Positions 8,387-16,786 of a stretch of DNA of 64,000 nucleotides are shown here, one piece after another (the stretch's first letter is position 1; every line of letters begins with the position of its first letter). The position numbers and the translations under genes were made by a program. The stretch comes from Pseudocolwellia sp049933045 (GTDB lineage: Bacteria > Pseudomonadota > Gammaproteobacteria > Enterobacterales > Alteromonadaceae). Where the stretch lies: assembly GCF_049933045.1 (NCBI RefSeq), contig NZ_CP187926.1, positions 3,410,001-3,474,000 of the forward strand, read 5' to 3'. The notes under the pieces were generated by a model. The model did not search any database. It was not told where the DNA came from and was given only the letters and a program-made list of their open reading frames with translations.

Positions 8387-9685
8387 CTATTCATCAAATG
8401 GATTAACTAAAATAATCGTTTCGTTACGGTCTGGCCCAGTAGAGATAATATCAACTGGAACACCTGTAATTTCTTCAATACGCTTAATGTAAGCAATAGC
8501 ATTAGCTGGAAGATTTTCACGCTTAGTTACACCTGCAGTTTGTTCACTCCAACCTGGTAGAGTTTCATAAACTGGTGTAATTTCTTCGTAGCCTTCTGCA
8601 GCTGTAGGAGAAACAGTAATAATTTCACCTGAAGGTTTCTTATAACCTGTACAGATTTTAAGTTCTTTCAAACCATCTAGTACGTCAAGCTTAGTTAAAC
8701 AAAAGCCTGTGATACTATTAATTTGAACAGCACGATGCATTGCTACGGCATCAAACCAGCCACAACGACGCTCACGACCTGTAGTAGCACCAAATTCATG
8801 GCCTACAGTTCCTAAGTGCTCACCTATTTCATCATCTAATTCCGTAGGGAATGGACCTGAACCAACACGTGTAGTGTAAGCTTTGGTAATACCTAGAATA
8901 TAATCAAGGTTACGAGGACCAAAACCACAACCAGTAGAAACACCACCCGCTGTTGTATTAGATGAAGTTACATAAGGGTATGTACCGTGATCGATATCTA
9001 ATAAAGTACCTTGAGCACCTTCAAACATAATAGACTCGCCTGCTTTACGCGATTGGTCTAAAAGTTCAGGGATATCAGCAATCATATTAATGATTACGTC
9101 ACGAACAGCTAATGCATCAGCAAGTACTTCTTCGTAGCTTACTGCTTCAACTTTATAATACTGAGTTAATGCAAAGTTATGGTATTCCATAATTTCTTTT
9201 AACTTTTCAGCAAATGTTTCAGCATTGATTAGATCACCAACACGTAAACCTCTACGAGCTACTTTATCTTCATACGCTGGACCAATACCACGACCTGTAG
9301 TACCAATCGGCTTATTACCACGGGCAATTTCACGAGCTGCATCTAAAGCATTGTGATAAGGAAGAATTAGAGGACAAGCATCACTAATTAATAGACGCTC
9401 TCTAACCGGTACACCGCGATCTTCTAACATGCCGATTTCAGTCATTAATGCTTTTGGACATAAAACAACACCGTTACCAATTAAACATTTCACGTTTTCA
9501 CGTAAAACACCTGATGGTATTAAATGTAATACTGTTTTTTGACCGTCGATAACTAAAGTGTGACCCGCATTGTGCCCACCTTGATAACGAACTACGTATT
9601 TAGCTTTATCTGTAAGTAAGTCAACTACCTTACCTTTACCTTCGTCACCCCATTGAGTGCCTAGAACTACAACGTTTTTACCCAT
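8387..9685 (-). CDS. purA: Adenylosuccinate synthetase
   Basis: PurA joins IMP and aspartate using GTP to make adenylosuccinate, the first committed step from IMP to AMP, in the cytosol. The 432-residue length equals the E. coli enzyme. The GTP-binding segment QWGDEGKGK is at the N-terminus. The GGHNAGHT loop, GTTGRGIGPAYEDK and the C-terminal STGPDRNETI follow in order. It occupies the usual gammaproteobacterial position downstream of hflC, here separated by a decayed insertion sequence. No strong Shine-Dalgarno sequence is seen before the ATG. Confidence 0.97.
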   Translation of the reverse strand: MGKNVVVLGTQWGDEGKGKVVDLLTDKAKYVVRYQGGHNAGHTLVIDGQKTVLHLIPSGVLRENVKCLIGNGVVLCPKALMTEIGMLEDRGVPVRERLLISDACPLILPYHNALDAAREIARGNKPIGTTGRGIGPAYEDKVARRGLRVGDLINAETFAEKLKEIMEYHNFALTQYYKVEAVSYEEVLADALAVRDVIINMIADIPELLDQSRKAGESIMFEGAQGTLLDIDHGTYPYVTSSNTTAGGVSTGCGFGPRNLDYILGITKAYTTRVGSGPFPTELDDEIGEHLGTVGHEFGATTGRERRCGWFDAVAMHRAVQINSITGFCLTKLDVLDGLKELKICTGYKKPSGEIITVSPTAAEGYEEITPVYETLPGWSEQTAGVTKRENLPANAIAYIKRIEEITGVPVDIISTGPDRNETIILVNPFDE

Positions 9686-10136
9686 GTTAGAAAATTTTTA
9701 ATAGAAAAAATTAGGCGAGGATTCTATCAAATATGAAAACACAGTCCAAGCACTAAATGGCAGTTTTCCTGAAGATGATAAAATAAACAAAATAATATTT
9801 ATTAGAATTAAAGGTTATAACTTGTAAATTGAACAAGTTATGTGAAGTATTTAACCTATTGACGCCATTTACCTTTGCTAAGATAAATTAATTATTTATT
9901 GATGAATAAATCTAATTTTGAATAAAAATTTAAAAACATATTAAAAAGAGGAAAGTCAGAAAATATTGAATGTAGCTCTATATCCAATTAGTTTTATCTT
10001 TATTTACTAGCACAAGTGATTGAGTATCAAATGGCACCACGCCAATTTTTTTTCAGCTCGAAGCCTACTTCTTTATATAAAAAGCTTATTTGTTAAATAA
10101 ATCATATTTTTGTAGTTAAGTTAATTAACCTGAACT
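9686..10136. other. AT-rich intergenic region upstream of purA
   Basis: No gene is supported. It should contain the purA promoter (minus strand). A sigma70-like TTGACG with GATAAA 17 bases further on is visible on the plus strand at about 9857-9885, but no gene follows it. Just before the insertion sequence, TAACCTGAACTC matches the first 12 bases of the MITE terminal repeat. Confidence 0.45.
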
Positions 10137-10202
10137 CGATGTATGGACTCCACCACTCTACAGTTATAGATTGGTGTCGACTAAAACAAAAGGAGTCCAT
10201 AC

Positions 10203-11231
10203 ATGAGTAAGCGTACAATAATATCACTCGACTTAGCAAAAAAGTAATTCAAGTATGTAAAGTAAACAAGCACGGTGAGATCTTATTCAATAAAGTCATG
10301 TCGCCGCAAAAGACTAAAGAACTACTCGCTAACTCACTACCCTGCGTAGTAGCAATGGAAGGTTGTGCTAGTTTTCACTATTGGGCCAGAACAGCAGAGT
10401 CTTTTGGTCACGAAGTTAAAGGAATGGCCCCTAAAAAAGTAAAACCTTATATCAGCAATCAAAAGACGGATGCCAATGATGCCGTTGGAATTGCTGTAGC
10501 CTCAGCTCAATTAGGTATGACCTTTTGCCAAGTAAAAACATTATCGCAACAAAACATTCAGGCAATTCAGACTAGTCGAAAATGGTTTGACCGAGCAACA
10601 ACGTCACTAGGAAATCATATTCGAGCTTTATGCTTTGAATACGGAGCAACAATTCCTTTTGGTAAAAAATCATTGAGAGAATCTATTAGTTATTTTATCT
10701 CTCCAGAATCTAGTCATTTACCCATACCTATAAAACAATTACTCATGATTTTGTGGCAGTAATATCAAACAACAGAAAATCATTATCAAGCAATCACATT
10801 ACAACTAAAGCAATTAGTTAATCAATCTGAGCCATGTAAGCGATTGATGAAGCTCGAAGGTGTTAGTTATATAGGTGCTGCTGGTTTAATTTCATGCTTA
10901 GGTGATGGTAAAAGTTTCAAAAAGGGTCGTCATGCCTCAGTTTATGTTGGCTTGACACCAAAACAACATAGTAGTGGTGGTAAGGTCGTCATGGTTGGCA
11001 TAGACAAACATGGGGGGAGATAAACTGCTTCGTTCAATCCTCTACCAAGGTGCACTTTCGGTGATTTCCAGGTTACCATCCGAACCCAAAATGTATAAAC
11101 AACAATGGCTCATTGCTTTAGTTAAGCGAGTAGGTATTAAACGAGCCTGTGTTGCGTTTATGAATAAAACGGTGCGCACAGCGTGGGCATTACTCAATTA
11201 CGGTACAGAATATAAAATCCAAGCAGTATAA
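10203..11231 (+). pseudogene. IS110/IS1111-type transposase, disrupted
   Basis: Read across lesions, the product has an N-terminal DEDD RuvC-like domain (SLDLAK, then AMEGCAS and KTDANDA) and a C-terminal Transposase_20 domain (LMKLEGVSYIGAAGL, YVGLTPKQHSSGGK). The ATG at 10203 follows a good AAGGAG site. Three lesions are seen. One base is lost in the A run near 10239-10244, an in-frame TAA occurs at 10760-10762, and one extra G lies in the G6 run near 11012-11017. The remaining open pieces are 10298-10762 and 11010-11231. As read, no functional transposase can be made. Confidence 0.88.
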
Positions 11232-11441
11232 GTTAAAGTTTCAAAAAAGTTCAGCAAAATGCATTAACAAATAGGTAAGACCAACCTTCTGAAAACCTGT
11301 TTAAACCGACAGCGTTAATAACGCTACTATTTCGATTAGGACAGAGGGTGCGAATAGATCACTGGTTAGAAGATAGCTTCTTCAATTAAAAACCGTATAT
11401 ACGTGCGCATCTAATCTTTTTGTAAAAGCAGTTGCTAAACA
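11232..11441 (+). ncRNA. Candidate seekRNA/bridge-RNA region of the IS1111-like element
   Basis: A ~210 bp non-coding segment lies between the transposase stop and the right inverted repeat, where IS1111 elements encode their target-guiding RNA. AAACCGTATAT (11390-11400) is an exact 11-base reverse complement of ATATACGGTTT (11452-11462), which spans the right end into the flanking DNA. This is what a guide segment matching its integration site would look like. No RNA evidence is available, so the call is inferred from position and this match. Confidence 0.45.
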
Positions 11442-11454
11442 GGTGGAGTCCATA

Positions 11455-11883
11455 TACGGTTTAAGATGCTTTAAATTCATAGAAATTATGACTAATAAAA
11501 TTTAACTTATACGCTAGCTTGATAGTTTTTCTTTCTTCAAGGCAGATTTCGCGTCAATAGCTAGCCTATTACAAGTAAATTTAACAATGAAGCAAGTAAA
11601 ATCAGCTGTTAGAGAAGGATATATTAAGCCGAGATCAGGTTAGTTATAAATATTGAATGTTACAGAAGGAATAAAGATAGGTAGCCATGTGCTGACTTGT
11701 TCTTTCACGTCTAACGTTAGGTTATATTCGCTATTAAAGCTTCGTGTATCATCATCTAAGCCCTCACGCGCTAATGTAAAACATAAGTCTCCGTTACCCT
11801 AACCCAAGCATTAATTTAAACCTTTACCTTAACCTAAGCCTTTAAGCTCCTATTCACTGACTATGGATTTATACATTTTAGAG
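11455..11883. other. Intergenic region with a coding remnant
   Basis: No intact gene. A short minus-strand open frame (11640-about 11800) looks like a gene end. The 11540-11640 part contains a TAGCTAGCCTATTA motif resembling the MITE core but without its ends. Confidence 0.4.
11640..11800 (-). pseudogene. C-terminal remnant of an unidentified gene
   Basis: In minus-strand sense about 52 codons are open before the TAA at 11640-11642. The product contains LAREGLDDDTRSFNSEYNL and ends in FIPSVTFNIYN. The composition is protein-like rather than random, but a stop lies directly upstream and no start is present. It may be the 3' end of a gene deleted between hflC and purA. Family not recognised. 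Confidence 0.3.
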
Positions 11884-11915
11884 CAAAAAAAAGGCCATGA
11901 TAAATCATGGCCTTT
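11884..11915 (-). terminator. Terminator of the hfq-hflX-hflK-hflC block
   Basis: AAAGGCCATGA and TCATGGCCTTT form an 11 bp stem around a TAAA-type loop (11890-11915). On the minus strand it is followed by a T tract (11884-11889), 25 bp after the hflC stop. Confidence 0.88.
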
Positions 11916-11940
11916 GATAACATTAACAATAACTTAAATG

Positions 11941-12822
11941 TTATTTAGTTGATGTTGGATTCTTTAAGTAGTGGAAGAAATCACTATCAGGTTTAATTAC
12001 CATGATGTCATTCTTACTATTAAAGCTGTTCTCATAAGCCTCTAAACTTCTGAAGAACTTATAGAAATCTGCATCTTGAGTATAAGAGTCAGCATAAACC
12101 TTAGCGGCTGAAGCGTCACCACTACCTCGAATTTCAAAAGAGTTCTTTTGTGCCGTAGCTAACATTACTGTTACTTTAGCATCAATAGTTGCACGAATAA
12201 TTTCAGACTGTTCTTGACCTTGAGAGCGATGCTCTTTAGCCACTGCAGTACGTTCAGCACGCATACGATCATAAATTGATGCACTTACCTCTGCAGGTAG
12301 GTTTATCGCTTTAATTCGTACATCAATAACTTCGATACCCAAGTCTTCTCTACTACTTTTAGCGCTAACAAGTGCTTTTTCCATAATAGAGTCACGATCA
12401 CCTGAAACAATTTCTTTAATTGTTCTTGAACCAAACTCAGTTCTTAAACCATTATTTACTTTCTGTTTTAAAAGCGCTCTTGCATTATCGATTGAGCCAG
12501 TTGTACGTAAGTAATATGTAGAAAAATCTACAATACGCCACTTAACAAATGAATCAACAATCACATCTTTCTTTTCAGAAGTAACAAAGCGATCTGCACC
12601 TTCATCAAGTGTTTGTATGCGAGCATCAATTTTTTTCACTGTGTTAATCAGTGGGAATTTCAAATGAAGTCCTGGTTCATATACCAGCATTTCGCCAGTC
12701 GCATCTCTTTTGATTTTAGAGAATTGAAATACAATACCGCGTTGCCCTTCAGAAACTACAAACACTGAAGAAACTGTCAGCAAAAATAATGCTGCCACAA
12801 TAGCAATAATAAAGTTTTTCAT
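11941..12822 (-). CDS. hflC: HflC, modulator of FtsH protease
   Basis: HflC is a membrane-anchored SPFH/band 7 protein that forms a large periplasm-facing complex with HflK around the FtsH protease and modulates its activity. The 293-residue protein has one N-terminal membrane segment (about residues 3-23), then the SPFH domain. A helical region (AEVSASIYDRMRAERTAVAKEHRSQG) precedes the C-terminus. It is somewhat shorter than E. coli HflC (334). It lies 3 bp after hflK, so the two are translated as a pair. Confidence 0.95.
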   Translation of the reverse strand: MKNFIIAIVAALFLLTVSSVFVVSEGQRGIVFQFSKIKRDATGEMLVYEPGLHLKFPLINTVKKIDARIQTLDEGADRFVTSEKKDVIVDSFVKWRIVDFSTYYLRTTGSIDNARALLKQKVNNGLRTEFGSRTIKEIVSGDRDSIMEKALVSAKSSREDLGIEVIDVRIKAINLPAEVSASIYDRMRAERTAVAKEHRSQGQEQSEIIRATIDAKVTVMLATAQKNSFEIRGSGDASAAKVYADSYTQDADFYKFFRSLEAYENSFNSKNDIMVIKPDSDFFHYLKNPTSTK

Positions 12823-12825
12823 CGC

Positions 12826-13968
12826 TTAGTTTCTCCCACTGTTAAAACGGTCAGCACGATTACTATTTGTTGTAGTAGACGGGCTTCTTGTTACAGGCTG
12901 TTGCGTGTTAGGTTGCGACGTTGCACTGTTCGGTTGTGTTGATTGTTGCTGAATAATTTTATCTAATGGTAAGTACATCATGTTATTACCACCATCAACA
13001 TCAACCATCACTTTACTTGTGTTAGCGTATACTTTTTCCATTGTTGCAAGGTACATACGTTCTCTTGTTACAATAGGAGCCGCTTGATACTCAGGAAGTA
13101 GTTTATTAAATTTCGCTACATCACCTTCAGCATCTAATACGATTTGCTCTTTATAAGCTAAAGCTTCTTGTTCCATACGCTTAACTCGACCACGAGCTAT
13201 TGGCTCAATACCACGAGCATAAGCTTCAGCTTCACGTAAATAACGTACTTCATCTTCTTGTGCTGAAATAGCATCATCGAATGCATCTTTAACTTCTTCA
13301 GGAGGACGTGCATCTTTAAAGTTAACATCAACAATAATTAAACCTAAGTTATAAGGTTCAATAATACTTTCTAATTCAGTCCAAACAGATTGTCTTACAA
13401 TTTCACGACCACTTGTTAATACATCATCCATTTTAGAATGACCCACAACATAACGTAATGCGCTGTCTAATGATTGACTTAAGCTATCGTCAGCATTAGT
13501 TACACTAAATACATAATTACGTGCATTAACTACACGATATTGTATTTGCATTTCTACACGCACAACATTTTCATCTTGCGTTAGCATAAAGCCTGAAGCA
13601 GGTAAGTTTCTTGTTGTTTGAATATCAACAGGAATGACTCTGTCAACAAATGTCCATTTCCAACGAAGACCTGGTTCTACATTACCCGTATATTGACCAA
13701 ATCGTAATACAATGCCTTGCTCTGCTTCTTTAATGGTATAAAAACCACTAAATACATAAACAAGTACTGCAACGATCACAGCTAAACTAATACCAATACT
13801 AGAGAAGTTTTTACCTGGCTTGCCACCTGATGATTTACCACCAAATATGCCGCCAAACTTATTACCTAAGTCTTTAAATAAGTCATCTAGATCAGGTGGT
13901 CCTTGATTTTTGCCACCTTTATTTTTCCAGGGGTCTTTATCATCTTTCCCCGGTTCATTCCAAGCCAT
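12826..13968 (-). CDS. hflK: HflK, modulator of FtsH protease
   Basis: HflK is the SPFH/band 7 partner of HflC. A glycine- and lysine-rich cytosolic N-terminus (about residues 1-55, MAWNEPGKDDKDPWKNKG) precedes one membrane helix near residues 60-80. The SPFH domain follows, and the tail is rich in Gln, Ser, Thr and Asn. I chose the ATG at 13968 (380 residues) because GGAGAG lies at proper spacing before it and MAWNEPG is the family start. A longer frame to 13989 is less likely. It sits between hflX and hflC. Confidence 0.95.
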   Translation of the reverse strand: MAWNEPGKDDKDPWKNKGGKNQGPPDLDDLFKDLGNKFGGIFGGKSSGGKPGKNFSSIGISLAVIVAVLVYVFSGFYTIKEAEQGIVLRFGQYTGNVEPGLRWKWTFVDRVIPVDIQTTRNLPASGFMLTQDENVVRVEMQIQYRVVNARNYVFSVTNADDSLSQSLDSALRYVVGHSKMDDVLTSGREIVRQSVWTELESIIEPYNLGLIIVDVNFKDARPPEEVKDAFDDAISAQEDEVRYLREAEAYARGIEPIARGRVKRMEQEALAYKEQIVLDAEGDVAKFNKLLPEYQAAPIVTRERMYLATMEKVYANTSKVMVDVDGGNNMMYLPLDKIIQQQSTQPNSATSQPNTQQPVTRSPSTTTNSNRADRFNSGRN

Positions 13969-14011
13969 GTTGCTCTCCAGTAAATACAATTGCTGCTAAT
14001 ATATCAGTCTG

Positions 14012-15298
14012 TTAATCTATGATAAAGCCTTCTATTGCAGCCTTATCTTGTTTTAATAATCTATTCCACTCACGACTAGGTAATTTTATATCAAGTATAC
14101 AGTTACCTTCCTCGTCATATGATTCATTTGTAATGCAATTTAAGGTATATAAAATACCACGTAATTTCCCTTCATGAGGGGGTATTGTTAGCTTTTGTGT
14201 AACAATTTCTCTGCCTAAACGCTCTGCTAAAGCTTCAAACAATAATTCAATTCCAATACCTGCATGAGCTGAAAGCCACACACGTATAGGCATACCTGTA
14301 TCATCTCTATCGATTCGAGGTTCAATATCATCTAACTTATCAATTTTATTACAAATTAATAGTTGTGGTACATCGCCCGCTTCAATTTCTGTTAATACAT
14401 GTTGAACTTGGTCAATATTTTCAGAACGCCTTTCATCTGCAATATCTATTACATGTAAAAGTAGTTCAGCTTCACGAGTTTCTGTTAACGTTGCTTTAAA
14501 AGCATCAACAAGATCATGAGGTAAATGTCTTATAAAACCAACGGTATCTGCCAAAATCACACGACCCACGTCTTCAACTTCAATTTTTCTTAAGGTTGGA
14601 TCGAGTGTTGCGAATAATTGGTCAGCGGCATAAACATCAGCATTAGTAATGTGATTGAATAATGTTGATTTGCCCGCATTGGTATACCCTACAAGTGAAA
14701 TAGTAGGAATTTCAGCCCGAGTTCTTGCTCTACGGCCTTGTTGTCTTTGACGTTCCACTTTTTCTAAACGTTTGCGAATATTGGTCATACGCTCACGTAA
14801 TAAACGTCTATCGGTTTCTAGCTGCGTTTCCCCTGGACCTCTTAAGCCAACACCACCTTTTTGTCTTTCTAAGTGAGTCCAGCCTCGGATAAGTCGAGTG
14901 CTCATGTGTCTAAGTTGCGCTAATTCAACCTGCAACTTACCTTCATGAGTACGCGCTCTTTGCGCAAAGATATCAAGTATCAGCGTAGTTCTATCAATAA
15001 CACGGCATTGACAAAATGCTTCAACATTTTTTTCTTGGGAAGGAGACAGTGTATGATTAAATAAAATAACATTAGCTTCGAACAAACGAACAGCTTCTGC
15101 TATTTCTTCAACTTTACCACTACCTACAAAAAATTTAACATGTGGTTTATCGCGCTTTCCTTTAACAACCGTTAAGGCTGTAACACCCGCAGAACTTACA
15201 AGCATTTCAAACTCTTGTAAGTCTTCACGAGCATTATCATCAGGAAAGTCGACATGAACAAGTACGGCTTTTTCGCCAGCTTGGTAACGATCAAACAA
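14012..15298 (-). CDS. hflX: GTPase HflX
   Basis: HflX is a ribosome-associated GTPase that splits stalled or stressed ribosomes. The 428 residues begin MFDRYQAGEKAVLVHVDF, equivalent to the E. coli start, here from a TTG codon. The N-terminal HflX domain carries GGVGLRGPGETQLE. A long basic coiled coil and a GTPase domain with P-loop GYTNAGKST follow, then DTVGFI and NKIDKLD. It lies between hfq and hflK, the conserved order. Confidence 0.95.
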   Translation of the reverse strand: MFDRYQAGEKAVLVHVDFPDDNAREDLQEFEMLVSSAGVTALTVVKGKRDKPHVKFFVGSGKVEEIAEAVRLFEANVILFNHTLSPSQEKNVEAFCQCRVIDRTTLILDIFAQRARTHEGKLQVELAQLRHMSTRLIRGWTHLERQKGGVGLRGPGETQLETDRRLLRERMTNIRKRLEKVERQRQQGRRARTRAEIPTISLVGYTNAGKSTLFNHITNADVYAADQLFATLDPTLRKIEVEDVGRVILADTVGFIRHLPHDLVDAFKATLTETREAELLLHVIDIADERRSENIDQVQHVLTEIEAGDVPQLLICNKIDKLDDIEPRIDRDDTGMPIRVWLSAHAGIGIELLFEALAERLGREIVTQKLTIPPHEGKLRGILYTLNCITNESYDEEGNCILDIKLPSREWNRLLKQDKAAIEGFIID

Positions 15299-15333
15299 TA
15301 GAAAAATACCTGTTGATTAGATTATAGCGACAA

Positions 15334-15385
15334 GAAAAAAACTCAGAAATCATTAACATTTAAAAACGTTCAACTGAGTTTTTTG
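15334..15385 (-). terminator. Hairpin between hfq and hflX
   Basis: AAAAAAACTCAG (from 15334) and CTGAGTTTTTT (to 15384) form a stem flanked by A and T runs, so it could stop transcription in either direction. On the minus strand it lies after hfq and before hflX and may attenuate readthrough. The loop is long (~28 nt), which lowers confidence. Confidence 0.5.
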
Positions 15386-15473
15386 AAGGAAATTTTGGAT
15401 AAATTAATATATTCAATTCTACAGCGAGTCTTCAAGTTTCGAATATCTACAACAATTTTAGCAATTAACTTCA

Positions 15474-15722
15474 TTAATCTTGTGAATCTGATGATTCAGA
15501 CGCTACCGGAGCAGTATTCACAGCGCGTGAAGGTACTACAGTAGATATTGCATGTTTGTAAACCATTTGGCTTACAGTGTTTTTAAGTAAAATTACGAAT
15601 TGATCAAATGATTCAACTTGTCCTTGTAATTTTATACCATTAACTAAGTATATTGCTACAGGAATGCGATCACGTCGTAAAGCATTCAAAAACGGGTCTT
15701 GTAACGATTGCCCCTTTGCCAT
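15474..15722 (-). CDS. hfq: RNA chaperone Hfq
   Basis: Hfq is the hexameric Sm-like protein that pairs small RNAs with mRNAs. The 82-residue protein starts MAKGQSLQDPFLNALRRDRI. It carries Sm1 (VNGIKLQGQVESFDQF) and Sm2 (VYKHAISTVVPSR). The C-terminal tail is short (about 15 residues, ending SSDSQD) compared with E. coli (102 residues). It lies downstream of miaA, the conserved order. Confidence 0.98.
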   Translation of the reverse strand: MAKGQSLQDPFLNALRRDRIPVAIYLVNGIKLQGQVESFDQFVILLKNTVSQMVYKHAISTVVPSRAVNTAPVASESSDSQD

Positions 15723-15813
15723 TTTGTGGCCCTCTTTTTATTTTTGTTTAAGTTATTTTATTTCTGCACATTATGGCTTACTTTAAGCCAAGTTATTAAT
15801 TATACATCAATAT

Positions 15814-16761
15814 TTAAAGTTTTTTTACGATTGATATAATTTGTTGCAAATTAGATTCATCTTCCATCGTAAGGTTCACTGCTTTTTCCCAGCTACGTAG
15901 CCATGTTAATTGACGTTTCGCCAGCTGACGCGTTGCACATACGCCTCTAAAAATCATCTCTTCGTGATCATAATCCCCATCTAAATATTGCCACATTTGA
16001 CGATAACCAACACATCTAATGGAAGGTAAATCGATATGCAAATCTGATCGTTGTTTTAGCTTAACGACCTCGTTTTCAAAACCTTGAGCGATCATTTGAT
16101 TAAATCGCAATTCAATTCGGTCGTGTAAAATGGTGCGATTTTTAGGTGTTAAAGCAAACTGTAATACATTGCCTTTTAACGTTTCACCTTTAACAGCAGT
16201 TAACTCTGTTAACGTTTTTCCTGTTACGCGATAAACCTCTAACGCGCGGGATAATCGTTGCGGATCATTTTTATGTATTCTCGCCGCCGATACAGGGTCG
16301 ATTTGCGCTAACTCTTGATAAAGCGCGTCCCAACCTTTTTCAGCGACTTCAGCCTCAATATCACTTCTTACTTTAGCATCAGCTGCAGGTAACGGTGATA
16401 TACCTTCTATAAGACTTTTAAAGTACATCATAGTTCCACCGACAAGCACTGGAATTCTATTATTCTGATGCGATTGCTCAATAGCTTTTAGCGCATCATG
16501 GCAAAAGTCAGATGCAGAGTAACTTTCAGCTGCATCTATCATATTAATTAATTGATGTGGGTACTCGGCTAGCTCTTCCGCTGTTGGTTTTGCTGTGCCT
16601 ATGTCCATGTCTTTGTAAACTAATGCGGAGTCAACACTAATAATATCTACAGGTAAATGGTCTTGTAGCCCCATGGCTAAAGCTGTTTTACCTGAGGCGG
16701 TTGGCCCCATAATACAAATGATGGGTAATGATGTATTTGTATCGGTTGTGCTTTGTGTCAT
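15814..16761 (-). CDS. miaA: tRNA dimethylallyltransferase
   Basis: MiaA transfers a dimethylallyl group to A37 of tRNAs reading UNN codons, the first step to ms2i6A. The 315-residue length matches E. coli (316). The P-loop GPTASGKTAL lies near residues 19-28. DIISVDSALVYKDMDIGTAKP follows, with SIRCVGYRQMWQYLDG in the C-terminal half. It lies 25 bp after mutL and upstream of hfq. Confidence 0.96.
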   Translation of the reverse strand: MTQSTTDTNTSLPIICIMGPTASGKTALAMGLQDHLPVDIISVDSALVYKDMDIGTAKPTAEELAEYPHQLINMIDAAESYSASDFCHDALKAIEQSHQNNRIPVLVGGTMMYFKSLIEGISPLPAADAKVRSDIEAEVAEKGWDALYQELAQIDPVSAARIHKNDPQRLSRALEVYRVTGKTLTELTAVKGETLKGNVLQFALTPKNRTILHDRIELRFNQMIAQGFENEVVKLKQRSDLHIDLPSIRCVGYRQMWQYLDGDYDHEEMIFRGVCATRQLAKRQLTWLRSWEKAVNLTMEDESNLQQIISIVKKL

Positions 16762-16786
16762 TTTAACGCCATCATTTAAAGGTAAG

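Larger units (their letters stand above)
10142..11454 (+). mobile_element. Decayed IS110-family element, IS1111-like
   Basis: The element is bounded by a 13 bp inverted repeat: TATGGACTCCACC (10142-10154) and GGTGGAGTCCATA (11442-11454). Between them is a DEDD-type transposase gene with at least three lesions. Subterminal inverted repeats and a long non-coding segment after the transposase are hallmarks of the IS1111 subgroup, so the true ends probably lie a few bases outside the repeats. A further copy of the repeat core (GGAGTCCATAC, 10192-10202) overlaps the transposase ribosome binding site. The element sits between purA and hflC. No clear target duplication is seen, as expected for this family. 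Confidence 0.85.

Noticed and set aside
9857..9885. Sigma70-like promoter on the plus strand upstream of the insertion sequence
   Set aside because: No gene or RNA structure follows it; AT-rich DNA makes such matches common.
10129..10140. TAACCTGAACTC before the insertion sequence as a fourth MITE end
   Set aside because: Only 12 bases match and no matching end lies across the element; may be a relic or chance, so not annotated.
11540..11630. Possible degenerate fourth MITE near hflC
   Set aside because: Shares only a TAGCTAGCCTATTA-type core with the family and has no terminal repeats or duplication.
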